Assembly: GCA_003223115.1 (NCBI GenBank)
Contig: QHXW01000063.1
Location: forward strand, 1 to 38,084
DNA from: Acidobacteriota bacterium
Lineage (GTDB): Bacteria; Acidobacteriota; Terriglobia; Bryobacterales; Bryobacteraceae
Reading direction: 5' to 3'
DNA: 38,084 nucleotides
Within the stretch, counting starts at the first letter, position 1. The number at the start of each line of letters is the position of its first letter. This document shows positions 8,560-18,934 of this stretch, piece by piece. The position numbers and the translations under genes were made by a program. The notes beneath the pieces are model-generated. The model saw nothing but the letters and a program-made list of their open reading frames with translations, made no database searches and had not been told where the DNA came from.

Positions 8560-9867
8560 TCATCCATGAACGGACATGAATCCTTTTCCTACTCTACCGT
8601 ACACTTCTGCCGTTCGCTGCGCCATGCGAACGACGCTATAGTGCTCACGCACGCCCAGCGCGCCCTTGCGGCCCAGATCGCCCAAACACGTCTGATCTTT
8701 CCAAAGCGCGAGAATTCCTTGCGCCAGGCTCTCCACATTGTTGGGTTCGACTAGGATTCCGCCTCCGGTTTTCTCGATGATCTCCGGGAATGCGCCCAGG
8801 CGCGGCTGGATGACGGGCACTTCGAGCGACATGGCCTCGAGTGCGTAGATACCCTTCGGCTCCGCGTAAATGCTGGGCACCGAAAGTGCGGTCAGACTGC
8901 GCAGGAAGTCAATTTTTTGAATCCGGTCAAGCACGCCTCTGTAACGGAATTCGTTCTCCAGGCCCCATTCCTTCATGCGGCGCTCGATGCCGCGCAGGTA
9001 GCTGCGATGCTCGGGCGCGAGATATCCGGCGGCTTCGAGCGTAGCCCCGGAAAATTCGGTCTCGCGGCGCAGCAATTTGTACGCTTCAGCCAGCAGGTGC
9101 AAGCCTTTTTCAGGCAGGACACGCGCGAAGTAGCCCAATGTAAAACAGTTGGTGCGAAAACGAAAACCTGTCTCGAAACCTTTGAGATTGATGCCCACCG
9201 GCACGACGTGAATTTTGTTCTGCGGGATGCCCAGGTAGTCGCGCATGAACCCCGCGTAGTATTCGCTGACCGCGACGAAGGCGTCTACATGATCGACCTG
9301 CGCACGAATCAGCTCGTGTGCCTGCGTGCGCCACGGCTCGCCCAGACCTTCCAGAAACAGGTCCTCGCCTTGCAGAGTGCAGCAGACCGGCCGTCCCAGC
9401 GCTTCTTTGAGCGGGCGCGCCAAGCCGATGAGCAGGGAATTCGGCAGGCTGACCACGTCGGGCGCGGGCTCACTGTTCAGCCAATGGACGAGCTTGTGAA
9501 ATTCCTTACGCTGCCGGCCCTCTTCGCCGCGCAGCATCGAAATAGTCAGCTCGCCCAGCCTGCGCGGACTCACCGCAATCGACCTGCGTGACGCGGCTTT
9601 GAGTACCGGCCAGGAATCCCACAGCCCGTCAAGCCAAGCCGGAGTGTAACGGAGCGGCGCCACATGTTGTTCCAGATACACGCTGATGCCGCCAAAGAAA
9701 ACCCGTTTGCGGCTGACGTTCGGCTCATCGGTGAGCGTCGGCGTGTACAACGGAACCAGCACCACGTCGTGCCCTTGAGCCATCAACTCCGCGGCCAGCG
9801 CATTATCGCGCAGGCAACTGCCGCAGTACATATTGGCGGCGCCCGCGGTGATGGCCAGGATTTTCAT
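8560..9867 (-). CDS. GT4-family glycosyltransferase
   Basis: This 435-residue retaining glycosyltransferase has the GT-B fold. The N-terminal Rossmann half begins MKILAITAGAANMYCGSCLRDNALAAEL. The C-terminal half holds the GYFARVLPEKGLHLLAEA motif and the family's nucleotide-sugar-binding segment around AEPKGIYALEAMSLEVPVI, with the EX7E-type glutamates. No signal peptide or membrane helix is visible, so a cytoplasmic or peripheral protein is expected. It starts 12 bp after the stop of the LuxC-like gene and ends 24 bp before the ATPase, so it is likely co-transcribed. Donor and acceptor are not predictable. Transfer of a sugar to a product of the neighbouring genes is only a contextual inference. 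Confidence 0.85.
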   Translation of the reverse strand: MKILAITAGAANMYCGSCLRDNALAAELMAQGHDVVLVPLYTPTLTDEPNVSRKRVFFGGISVYLEQHVAPLRYTPAWLDGLWDSWPVLKAASRRSIAVSPRRLGELTISMLRGEEGRQRKEFHKLVHWLNSEPAPDVVSLPNSLLIGLARPLKEALGRPVCCTLQGEDLFLEGLGEPWRTQAHELIRAQVDHVDAFVAVSEYYAGFMRDYLGIPQNKIHVVPVGINLKGFETGFRFRTNCFTLGYFARVLPEKGLHLLAEAYKLLRRETEFSGATLEAAGYLAPEHRSYLRGIERRMKEWGLENEFRYRGVLDRIQKIDFLRSLTALSVPSIYAEPKGIYALEAMSLEVPVIQPRLGAFPEIIEKTGGGILVEPNNVESLAQGILALWKDQTCLGDLGRKGALGVREHYSVVRMAQRTAEVYGRVGKGFMSVHG

Positions 9868-9879
9868 GTCACCCTTGGT

Positions 9880-11368
9880 TCATCTTTGTACGCTCTGGTT
9901 TGGCCCGAACTCCGGGAGGGCGAGGTCCGACACACGATGACGCTGGAAGGCGCGACGCGCGTAGAGATGATCGAACAGATTGCCTTCGTGCGGCTGGTCC
10001 CATTGAATCTGGTTCGTCGGTATGGAGCCGAGGTTGAGCCGGCCCACCAGCGGCGATGCCAGCTGCCGGTTCGCCATCCGTTCATCTTTGGTAATGGCCG
10101 TAACCACAAGACTCGAACCCATCGCGCGCGGAATTTCGGTTTCGTCCACCGCCACTACGCTGGCAAACGGGAACAGAAATTCGCGGTTTGCGAGCGCATG
10201 CTCGGGCGTCTTGCAATGGATGACCGTCGGCAGCAAGTATGAGCAGCCCTGGTAACTGGCCAGCCGCCCGGCGCCACGTTTTTCAGCGGTCACATCGTGC
10301 GCGTCATCGAGCTGGCTGTCGATGAGATCCGAGATACGCCCGGCAACTGCGGCGTCCGCGAACGGCGCTAGCCGCGCTTCGGGATCTTCCGCGTCACGGG
10401 GGCGGATGGTGGCCAGTCGATCCGCCAGCGCTTCCTCGATTTCTGCTCCGTGCGCGGGCACCCACACACCTGAAGTATTCATGCAGAACCGTCCGCCGTT
10501 CTCGACAATCGAGGTCATCATCACATCCAGTCATCATCACATCCAGGTAGTCTTCCCAGTGGTCCACCGAACCCCGGCCGATCACGATCTTGCTGTAGCC
10601 CGGGCCATGCACTTCGATACGAGAATCGTTCGCCCAAAGTTTCGTGGAATTGGCGTCCCCGAAAACCATGCCGCGCTGGCACTGCCGCAGGATTTGACCG
10701 GCGCCTGTGTGGTCGGTGGGGTAGTAGCCCAATGAATCTGGTGGCGCACCGGCGCGGATCAGCGCCTGGATCATGCGGTAGGGCGTCCACGGCTCGGCGC
10801 CGCCGGGTTTTACCACCAGTGGAATCTTCAAAGCAAAAGCAGGAATCCACAGCGAATGTACACCTGGCGAATTGCTGGGCAACGCCACACCCAATGAATT
10901 ACGTCGCGGGAAAAAGCTCAGCTCCTGCCCATCCATGCGAGTGAAGCCGCCATCGAGCACCGCCAGATCCAGGTTGCGCGTCAGGCCACGGAGCACGGTG
11001 GTCATCTCGGCCATGACCGTGCGGATTTTGGACATATTCTTTCGCGCCATGACTTGGGGTAACCCATGAGTAGCGGACACCTGCTGGACATAATCTTCCG
11101 GCGACTGCGCGCCATCACCGTGCGGCAGCCGGGTAGTCATAAAGTGGTCCGCCGCTTCCCGGCAAATGCGCAGCAACTCCGCCGATGGAATTTCAGCCAG
11201 TCTCTCCCTCACTGCGTCCGCGTCCAGCAAATCGCGGCGAATCAGCCCGACGTTTGCTTGGCTGATCTCGACAACCGGCTCCCGTGTGCGGTGGTGGGGG
11301 ACACGCAGCACATCTAGGCTGCGATAAGATCGGCCGTTGCGGAGCAGGGGGATATGCAGCATCGTCAC
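9880..11368 (-). pseudogene. Aldehyde-dehydrogenase-fold reductase (LuxC-like), broken by 16-bp duplication
   Basis: Two minus-strand frames (11368 to about 10515, and about 10530 to 9880) encode the two halves of one enzyme of the aldehyde dehydrogenase superfamily, similar in style to acyl-CoA/acyl-protein reductases such as LuxC. The first half has the cofactor-domain segment NSPGVHSLWIPAFALKIPLVVKPGG; the second carries ENGGRFCMN with the likely nucleophilic Cys (about residue 290). The break coincides with a perfect 16-bp tandem duplication. Deleting one copy gives 1473 bp, an intact frame of 490 residues reading through DVMMTSIVENGG. As sequenced, the product would stop after about 324 residues, lacking the active site. 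It lies 69 bp downstream of a LuxE-like adenylating enzyme, suggesting a two-protein carboxylate-to-aldehyde reduction. Confidence 0.75.
10515..10546. repeat. Perfect 16-bp tandem duplication inside the reductase gene
   Basis: The unit TCATCATCACATCCAG occurs twice in direct succession (10515-10530 and 10531-10546). Sixteen is not a multiple of three, so the second copy alone explains the frame change in the surrounding gene. Loss of one copy by slippage would restore it. Confidence 0.95.
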
Positions 11369-11437
11369 TCCCTACACGCCAGACTTTCTGCTCTGAACCG
11401 CGGCCGTCAAAGAGCGGATGCCACGACCACGCCTCAA

Positions 11438-12529
11438 TCAGTACACTCCTTCCACCACTTTGGCCTGAAAGCGCGAGAACGGCCGCACATTACGCACGCC
11501 GTCCCACGGGTAGAGATCACAGGGCGCCTCTCGCTCGGCCTCATCGCGCTCGAGGAAACGCGGCATGAAAAACTCTTTCGTCAGCGTCGTCAGGCGCACG
11601 CGTCCGGTCTCACCATGACCCACCACGCGCTCCGGATGGTCCGGGTCAACCACTTCAATCATGGCGCGCGGCGACGGCGGATAGTAAATGATGGCGAAGT
11701 TGTCTTCAGGCACCCGCGGCTTATGCACCGCCAGACCCATTAGGGTGTTGCCATACGTGGGCGCGAAATACACGCCGTCGAGCAGCTCTTCCACGGCGAA
11801 GCGATGGAACTGAGGCGTCATTTCGGTGCCTCCGCAGAAGACGCCTTTGATGCCCATGCGTTTCAGCGAAACCTTTTCGCAGATGGCTACCAATAGCTTG
11901 GGCGTGGTGAACAGGCACTGTATGTTTTCGTGAGCCCGCAGCAGCGTGAGCCCCTGCTCCACCACGTGCTGCTTGTAACGCTCCGCCATGTCGAGCTCGC
12001 CCATCTTGATCAGCTTGATGACCCAGCGCGGATCGAGATCTACCATGAAGCAGATGCCGCCGCGATACTGCGCCAGGTGTTCGACCGCCAGCCGCAGCCG
12101 GCGCGGACCGGTAGGGCCAACCATGAGCCAGTCTGCGCCGGGCGGAAAGAACTCGTGCGGCAACGTGCCGCTGAACGCCTCGTAGTCCGTGCGGAAATCG
12201 TCGATGCTGATGCGCGATTTCGGAACGCCCGTGCTTCCGCCTGTCTCGAAGATGTATACCGGCTTGCCGGACAAACCGCGGGGAATCCAGCGGCGGACCG
12301 GGCCGCCACGAAGCCACTCATCTTGAAACGGGCCGAGACGCCCCAGGTCATCGTAGCCTTGAATCTCCCGGCGCGGATCCCACGTCAGGCCCTTGGCATA
12401 GTCCAGCCAGAACGGGCAACCAGTGGCAGGGTCGAAGTGCCACGAGACTATTTCCCGCACCCATGCGTCTAAAGCTTGACGCGCGGTCTTCGCTTTTGCT
12501 TCGAGGTGTGCCTTTGTCGTCGCGGTCAC
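11438..12529 (-). CDS. LuxE-like adenylate-forming (acyl-protein synthetase/AMP-binding) enzyme
   Basis: The 363-residue protein belongs to the ANL adenylating superfamily. The phosphate-binding motif TGGSTGVPKSR lies at about residues 96-106, and later segments such as FCGGTEMTPQ, APTYGNTLMG and GETGRVRLTTL match the A5/A7-type regions. It is shorter than acyl-CoA synthetases and lacks a full C-terminal lid, as in LuxE and phenylacetate-CoA ligase-type relatives. It probably activates a carboxylic acid as an acyl-adenylate and passes it to a carrier or to the LuxC-like reductase encoded next. The start is GTG at 12529. It is the first gene of the minus-strand train and diverges from the PQQ gene across about 100 bp that must hold its promoter. 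Confidence 0.75.
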   Translation of the reverse strand: MTATTKAHLEAKAKTARQALDAWVREIVSWHFDPATGCPFWLDYAKGLTWDPRREIQGYDDLGRLGPFQDEWLRGGPVRRWIPRGLSGKPVYIFETGGSTGVPKSRISIDDFRTDYEAFSGTLPHEFFPPGADWLMVGPTGPRRLRLAVEHLAQYRGGICFMVDLDPRWVIKLIKMGELDMAERYKQHVVEQGLTLLRAHENIQCLFTTPKLLVAICEKVSLKRMGIKGVFCGGTEMTPQFHRFAVEELLDGVYFAPTYGNTLMGLAVHKPRVPEDNFAIIYYPPSPRAMIEVVDPDHPERVVGHGETGRVRLTTLTKEFFMPRFLERDEAEREAPCDLYPWDGVRNVRPFSRFQAKVVEGVY

Positions 12530-12630
12530 GGTTTTTTGAGTTTAGCGCAGCCGCACCGGTCTCATGCCCTACCCTGAGACGCTCAGCGGAAAGGAAAGTC
12601 TCGAAAATCTGCCGGATTCTATTGGGATGG

Positions 12631-14024
12631 ATGTATGGTTTCCTGGCGCTGTTTCGCAGCCGCTGACTGGCCTCGGTTTCGCGGTTCGAACGGCACAGGA
12701 GTTGCAGAAACCGCGGGGTTGCAGGTCGAATTTTGGTCCTCAGAAAAACATGCTGTGGAAGACCGCGCTCCCACCGGGATACTCCTCGCTGGCATTGGCC
12801 GGCAACCGAATCTTCGTGACGGCATTCGAAGGCGAAAAAAGCTCTTCACCATGTGCCTGAACCTGAAGACCGGCAAAATGGAGTGGCAGCGCGCGGCGCA
12901 GCGCGCCCGAAGGACGAAATCGCAGGGTACGAATACGCCAGTTTCACCGAGCCCCGTAACTGATGGGCGAAATGTTTACGTTTTTTTTGAAGATTTCGGC
13001 CTGGTTTCCTACGCGCCGGATGGCAGCGAGCGCTGGAGACAGCCGCTCGGCCCGTTCAATAATCCGTACGGCATGGCGGCGTCACCCATTCTGTCCGACG
13101 GCAAGGTGATTCAACGATGCGACCAGGACACCAATTCGTTTTTGATCGCGCTCGACGCAAAAGACGGCCATGTTTTGTGGAAAACCGAGCGCCCGGAAGC
13201 CACGCACGGTTTCTCGACGCCTGCGATCTACGGTTCGTCGAAGGCGCCCGCACAGGTGATTGTTTCCGGGTCCTACCAGGTGGCCGCGTACGCTGTTGAT
13301 ACCGGCGAAAAACTGTGGTGGGTGCACGGCATGGCCTGGCAGGCGAAATCTGTTCCAGTGGTGGACGGCGACATCGTGTACGTGCATTCCTGGATGGCTT
13401 CGACGGCGGAACTGGGTCTACAAAATGTTCCGTCGTTCGCCGAGGTGCTGAAACAGTACGACGCCAATCACGACGGGAAAATCGCACGCGACGAGGTTCC
13501 GGACGCGGAGATGAAGAAGCTCTGGTTTCTGTTCGACCTCGATCAGGACGGTTACATGAACGAGCGCGAGTGGAATATACATCGCTCGCGCGGCACCGCG
13601 GGCAACGGGCTATTCGCCATACGCGCGGGCGGCAAGTGTGACGTGACAGATACCCACGTGGTGTGGCGCTTCGAGAAATCGCTGCCGAATATTCCCTCGC
13701 CCATACTCTACAAGGGCGTTATGTACGTCCTGCGCGAGGGCGGCATCCTGACAGCACTCGATCCAAAATCGGACCCCATTCTGAAACAAGGACGCCTGGA
13801 AGGCGCACTCGATCCCTCATTACGCATCGCCCGTCGCCGGTGACGGCAAGATTTATACCGTGAGCCAAACCTGCAAGCTGGCTGTGATCCAGGCCACAGG
13901 AGAATGGGAGTTGCTGGCGGTGAACGATCTCAAGGATGACTGCTGGGCCACACCGGCGATCGCCGACGGGCGGCTCTTCGTGCGCACGCAAACCGCGCTC
14001 TATTGTTTCGGTGAGCAGGGGTAA
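12631..14024 (+). pseudogene. PQQ-like beta-propeller protein with EF-hands, multiply frameshifted
   Basis: Reading-frame pieces join into a secreted PQQ-type propeller: a leader (MYGFLALFAAADWPRFRG), repeated blade motifs such as DAKDGHVLWKTE and GSERWRQPLG, two EF-hand loops (DANHDGKIARDE and DLDQDGYMNERE, about 13455-13575) and a closing blade ending at TAA 14022-14024. At least four one-base changes interrupt it: an extra C in the leader (about 12653), an extra T in a T4 run (about 12735), a missing A in an A6 run (about 12835), and an extra C near 13818. Without the last, translation ends at 13843. Two lesions are in homopolymers. A paralogue directly downstream is intact. No enzyme residues of quinoprotein dehydrogenases were seen, so a non-catalytic binding propeller is likely. 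Confidence 0.7.
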
Positions 14025-14095
14025 AGACGATTGGTTCGGCGAAACCTTCGGCTTGCGCCAAATCACGACCCGCGGTAGAGGTGTACAGTTGATCC

Positions 14096-15415
14096 ATGCG
14101 AGCTCTCGTGCCCATCCTGCTCAGTTTTCTTGTAGCGCTCGAGGCCGGTGACCACTGGCCGCAGTTTCGCGGTCCGCAATCGACGGGCGTCGCTGAAGAT
14201 CCGGCGCTGCCCGACACCTGGAGCACCACGCGCAACGTTGTGTGGAAAGCCGGAATCCCCGGAAGCGGCTGGTCGTCGCCGGTGGTCTGGGGCGATCGCA
14301 TCTTTGTCACATCGGTCATCAGCTCGGTCGAGCCCGAAGCGCCCAAGAAAGGCCTCTATTTCGGTGGCAATCGTGAAGGCACTCCGAGCGACGAGCACCG
14401 CTGGATGGTTTACGCGGTCGACTGGAAGAGCGGCAAAATTCTTTGGGAACGCGAAGTGCATCGCGGCGTGCCGCGCAGCTCGCATCATCTGAAAAACACC
14501 TACGCGTCAGAGACACCGGTCACAGACGGCGAACGCGTCTACGCCTACTTCGGCAACATCGGCCTGTTTGTTTTCGACATGGATGGCAAACCGGTGTGGT
14601 CGCAACACTGGGGACCGTTTCGGACGCGCTATGGCTGGGGCACGGCGGCCTCACCGGTGCTGCAAAAGGAACGCATCTACATCGTCAACGATAATGACGA
14701 TCAATCCTTCCTGGTGGCGCTCGACAAGCGCACGGGAAAACAGATCTGGCGCGTGGAACGCGACGAGGCCAGTAACTGGGCCACGCCCTATGTTTGGGAG
14801 AACGATCAGCGCGCCGAGATCGTCACTTCCGGCACGCGCAAAGTGCGCTCTTACGATCTCGATGGCCACCTGCTCTGGGAATTGGGAGGCATGTCGTCCA
14901 TCGTGATCCCGACGCCATTCGCCGGCCACGGGCTGCTATTCCTCGCTTCCGGCTACGTCGGAGATTCCGTGCGTCCGGTCTTCGCGGTACGCCCTGGCGC
15001 GCGCGGCGATATCAGCCTGAAGGACGGCGTCACCGGCAGCGGTCCCATCGCGTGGTACTTGCCGCAGGCCGGCCCTTACAATCCGTCTCCGCTGGTTTAC
15101 GGCGATAATTACTACACGCTACTGGACCGCGGGATGATGACCTGTCATGACGCACGCACCGGCCGCGAGATTTACGGCAAGCAACGCATTGATCCCGAAG
15201 TTTCCGCCTTCACCGCATCGCCCTGGGCCTCGAATGGCAAGATCTTCGCGCTCAGCGAGGACGGCGATACGTTCGTGATTCAGACCGGTCCGCAGTTCAA
15301 GGTACTAGGAAAAAACTCGCTCGACGAGATGTCCCTGGCGACACCTGCCATGTCGCGCGGCAGCTTGATCATCCGGACGGCTTCGAAGCTGTATCGCATC
15401 GGCAAGGCGGATTGA
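14096..15415 (+). CDS. Secreted PQQ-binding-like beta-propeller protein
   Basis: The 439-residue protein begins with a short hydrophobic signal peptide (MRALVPILLSFLVALEAG), followed by DHWPQFRGPQSTGVAED, the characteristic opening of exported PQQ-like repeat proteins. Blades carry repeated W/G motifs such as VDWKSGKILWEREV, LDKRTGKQIWRVE and HDARTGREIYGKQ, each a 'D..TG...W' propeller repeat. There is no cytochrome c motif. The protein is probably periplasmic or secreted. It lies 71 bp after a broken paralogue, from which it differs in lacking EF-hands. The substrate or partner is unknown; these proteins are common in Acidobacteriota and Planctomycetes. Confidence 0.85.
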   Translation: MRALVPILLSFLVALEAGDHWPQFRGPQSTGVAEDPALPDTWSTTRNVVWKAGIPGSGWSSPVVWGDRIFVTSVISSVEPEAPKKGLYFGGNREGTPSDEHRWMVYAVDWKSGKILWEREVHRGVPRSSHHLKNTYASETPVTDGERVYAYFGNIGLFVFDMDGKPVWSQHWGPFRTRYGWGTAASPVLQKERIYIVNDNDDQSFLVALDKRTGKQIWRVERDEASNWATPYVWENDQRAEIVTSGTRKVRSYDLDGHLLWELGGMSSIVIPTPFAGHGLLFLASGYVGDSVRPVFAVRPGARGDISLKDGVTGSGPIAWYLPQAGPYNPSPLVYGDNYYTLLDRGMMTCHDARTGREIYGKQRIDPEVSAFTASPWASNGKIFALSEDGDTFVIQTGPQFKVLGKNSLDEMSLATPAMSRGSLIIRTASKLYRIGKAD

Positions 15416-15452
15416 CGCATTGGCGCGTCGATGCCAACAATACGGCCGCCCG

Positions 15453-17195
15453 TCACTTCGCGCGCTGGTACACGACTTTCCCGTCCAGAATGGTCATCAC
15501 CGGCTCAATCTCTTTGATCTGATCTTCCGGGCAGGCAAGGTAATCGCGGTCAATCACGACCAGGTCAGCCAGCTTGCCGGGTTCGATTGAACCTTTCGCC
15601 TTCTCCGAGAACTGCAGATAGGCCGCCCAGATGGTGTGCATCTTGAGCGCCTCCTGGCGGGTTCCGCGCTCCTCGGGGTGAAACGCCTGGCCTCGGTCGG
15701 TCTTGCGCGTGACCGCGATATACAAGCTCAGGAATGGATTGTAGGGATTCGTGGCGCGATTCTTGTCATGCCCGATCATGTGATCGCTGCCCAGCGCGGT
15801 GATGATGCCTGCGTCGACATAAGAGCGTAGCGGGAAAAAGTAGCGCATGTCGTTATATGTGAAGACCTGCTCGAGCGCCGGTGCGTCCTTATAAAGCCAG
15901 GGCGATTGCACGTCGGCCAGAATACCGAGCTTCTTCATGCGCGCGATGGCCTGCGGGCTCTGAAAGCTGGCGTGGATCACATGGGAGCGCGTTGGACCGA
16001 TGGGCCTCTCCGTACCCAGTGCTTCCAGGCAATCCAGAAAATGATCTATGGCTCCCCCGCCCTGGTCGTGGGTGGTCACTTGCCAGCCGTTATCCCGCGC
16101 CGTACGCATGATGTCGAGCAGACGTCCGGGCGAAATGAAAAGCTGGCCGCGGTCAGTGGGATCGGTGATTCCGTAGAGCTGGCGCCCGAACGCGCCGTAA
16201 GGCTGGCGTTGGTAGGCGGTGCCGATAGTCATGCCGCCATCGAGCGTCTGTTTAAAGGCCCCGAACTTCAGCCATTCATCACCGACGCCAGTGTGAAAAT
16301 CGACCGACCGAATCTTGTCCAGCAGGTTCTGAGGCGGTCCCGGCACGTGCGGCAGCCAGGTGAGCACTGCGCGAATCGGCAGGCGGTGCTCTTGTTTGAG
16401 CTTGCGATACAGTGCGATCTGCTCTTCCTGTACGCCGCGATCGCCGATCGAGGTGAGTCCAGCTTCGACGTAGCGCCGCAATTGTTGTTCCAGTGCCAGA
16501 AGTTTTTCGTGTTCGCTGAAATGTTCGCCGGTATCCAAACCCTTGATCAATGACTCTGCATTGCGAAGAATTCCGTTCGGCTCGCCGTTCGCATCTTTGA
16601 CAATGACGCCGCCCGGCGGATTGGGCGTGTTACGGTCGATATGACTCAGCTTGAGCGCTAGCGTATTCGCAACCACTACGTAGCTGGCGTCAAACAGCAC
16701 CGGATGATCTGTGACCACATCCAGCACTTTGCGCGTGGGCATGCGCATTTCCTTGAGACGCGTGGGAAATGTGCGGGGAACGATGATCCAGCGATCTTTC
16801 GGCGTTCTTTCCGCCTGCGAACGGATATAGTTCTCAACGGCAGCGAAGGAATCGAGCGGCGGAAGCGGCCGGCGAAACTCACTCAGCCCGGCCTCATCAG
16901 GATGCACATGGCTGTCGATCAGCCCGGGGAGCATGGTGCGCCCCTCGAGATCGAGTACTTTGGTCTGGGAACCGCGCTCGGCCGCGAGCACATCCTGATC
17001 GGTTCCGACGCGAGTGATTTTGCCATCTTTGACAGCCACGGCCTGCGTCACGGCAAAATTCTGATCGACGGTGACGATCTTGCCGTTATGCAGAATCAGG
17101 TCGGCATCAGCGGCGGCCATGACGGCCGGAATCAGACATGCGCAGAGAAGCCCACGACCGAATTTTTGGCTGGCCTCCAACGCTTTGGACTTCAC
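15453..17195 (-). CDS. YtcJ-like metal-dependent amidohydrolase, exported
   Basis: This 580-residue amidohydrolase of the Amidohydro_3/YtcJ type starts with GTG at 17195, immediately after the protease stop codon at 17196. A signal peptide (about residues 12-28) precedes DADLILHNGKIVTVD, the typical beta-sandwich opening. Metal ligands are visible: HVHPD in LPGLIDSHVHPDE, His in VTTHDQGGGAID, His in SHVIHASF and the late Asp in LGSDHMIG. The C-terminus (KGSIEPGKLADLVVIDRDY) is canonical. The family hydrolyses amide, N-formyl or cyclic amide bonds; the substrate cannot be predicted. It appears co-transcribed with the HtrA-type protease upstream. Confidence 0.88.
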   Translation of the reverse strand: MKSKALEASQKFGRGLLCACLIPAVMAAADADLILHNGKIVTVDQNFAVTQAVAVKDGKITRVGTDQDVLAAERGSQTKVLDLEGRTMLPGLIDSHVHPDEAGLSEFRRPLPPLDSFAAVENYIRSQAERTPKDRWIIVPRTFPTRLKEMRMPTRKVLDVVTDHPVLFDASYVVVANTLALKLSHIDRNTPNPPGGVIVKDANGEPNGILRNAESLIKGLDTGEHFSEHEKLLALEQQLRRYVEAGLTSIGDRGVQEEQIALYRKLKQEHRLPIRAVLTWLPHVPGPPQNLLDKIRSVDFHTGVGDEWLKFGAFKQTLDGGMTIGTAYQRQPYGAFGRQLYGITDPTDRGQLFISPGRLLDIMRTARDNGWQVTTHDQGGGAIDHFLDCLEALGTERPIGPTRSHVIHASFQSPQAIARMKKLGILADVQSPWLYKDAPALEQVFTYNDMRYFFPLRSYVDAGIITALGSDHMIGHDKNRATNPYNPFLSLYIAVTRKTDRGQAFHPEERGTRQEALKMHTIWAAYLQFSEKAKGSIEPGKLADLVVIDRDYLACPEDQIKEIEPVMTILDGKVVYQRAK

Positions 17196-18328
<1,133 letters not shown>

Positions 18329-18332
<4 letters not shown>

Positions 18333-18934
18333 TGGCTTATTCTCCGCAATGAGTCATAGACTTCACGCACACGAGACAACGTTTCCTCTTTGCTACCGGA
18401 AGTGTCTATGACGTAGTCCGCAAATTTTCGCTTTTCCTCAACGGGCATTTGGCGCTCGAGGCGCGCCAGAACTTCGCTGCGATCTCCATTGTCGCGCTTG
18501 AGCGCGCGCGAAATCTGAAGTTCTTGGTCACATTCCACCAGGATCAGCCGGTCGAAACGTGTGTAACTGCCGGTCTCGATCAAAATGGCAGCCTCTACCA
18601 CAGTAATGCCGTTCGGGTCCAGGCGCGCGAATTGGTCCATCAACTCTTGTTCTTGACGAATAACACGGGGGTGCACCAGCTCATTGAGCCTCGCCAGCCG
18701 CTCTGGCTTTCCGAAGACCTGCGCGGCCAGCCGTTTGCGATCGATGGTGCCGCCCGGGTTCAGAATCTCCCGCCCGAATTCACGGACAACATCGGCATAG
18801 GCCTCACCAGCCGGCCGCAGCACTTCATGGCCGAGTTGGTCAGCCTCGATCAGATGGCACCCCCAACCAACCAGCGCCTGGCCTACGAAGCTTTTCCCGC
18901 ACGCCAGACCTCCCGTGAGACCTACCTTTACCAT
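18329..18934 (-). CDS. coaE: Dephospho-CoA kinase
   Basis: CoaE phosphorylates dephospho-CoA at the 3'-hydroxyl, the last step of coenzyme A synthesis in the cytoplasm. The 201-residue length fits the family. The P-loop GLTGGLACGKS is at residues 5-15, the substrate-binding LIEADQLGHEVL near 33-44, and the lid region LERQMPVEEKRKFADYVIDTSG near 159-180. It overlaps folD upstream by 7 bp and the protease gene downstream by 4 bp, giving a tight folD-coaE-htrA-amidohydrolase unit. Confidence 0.93.
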
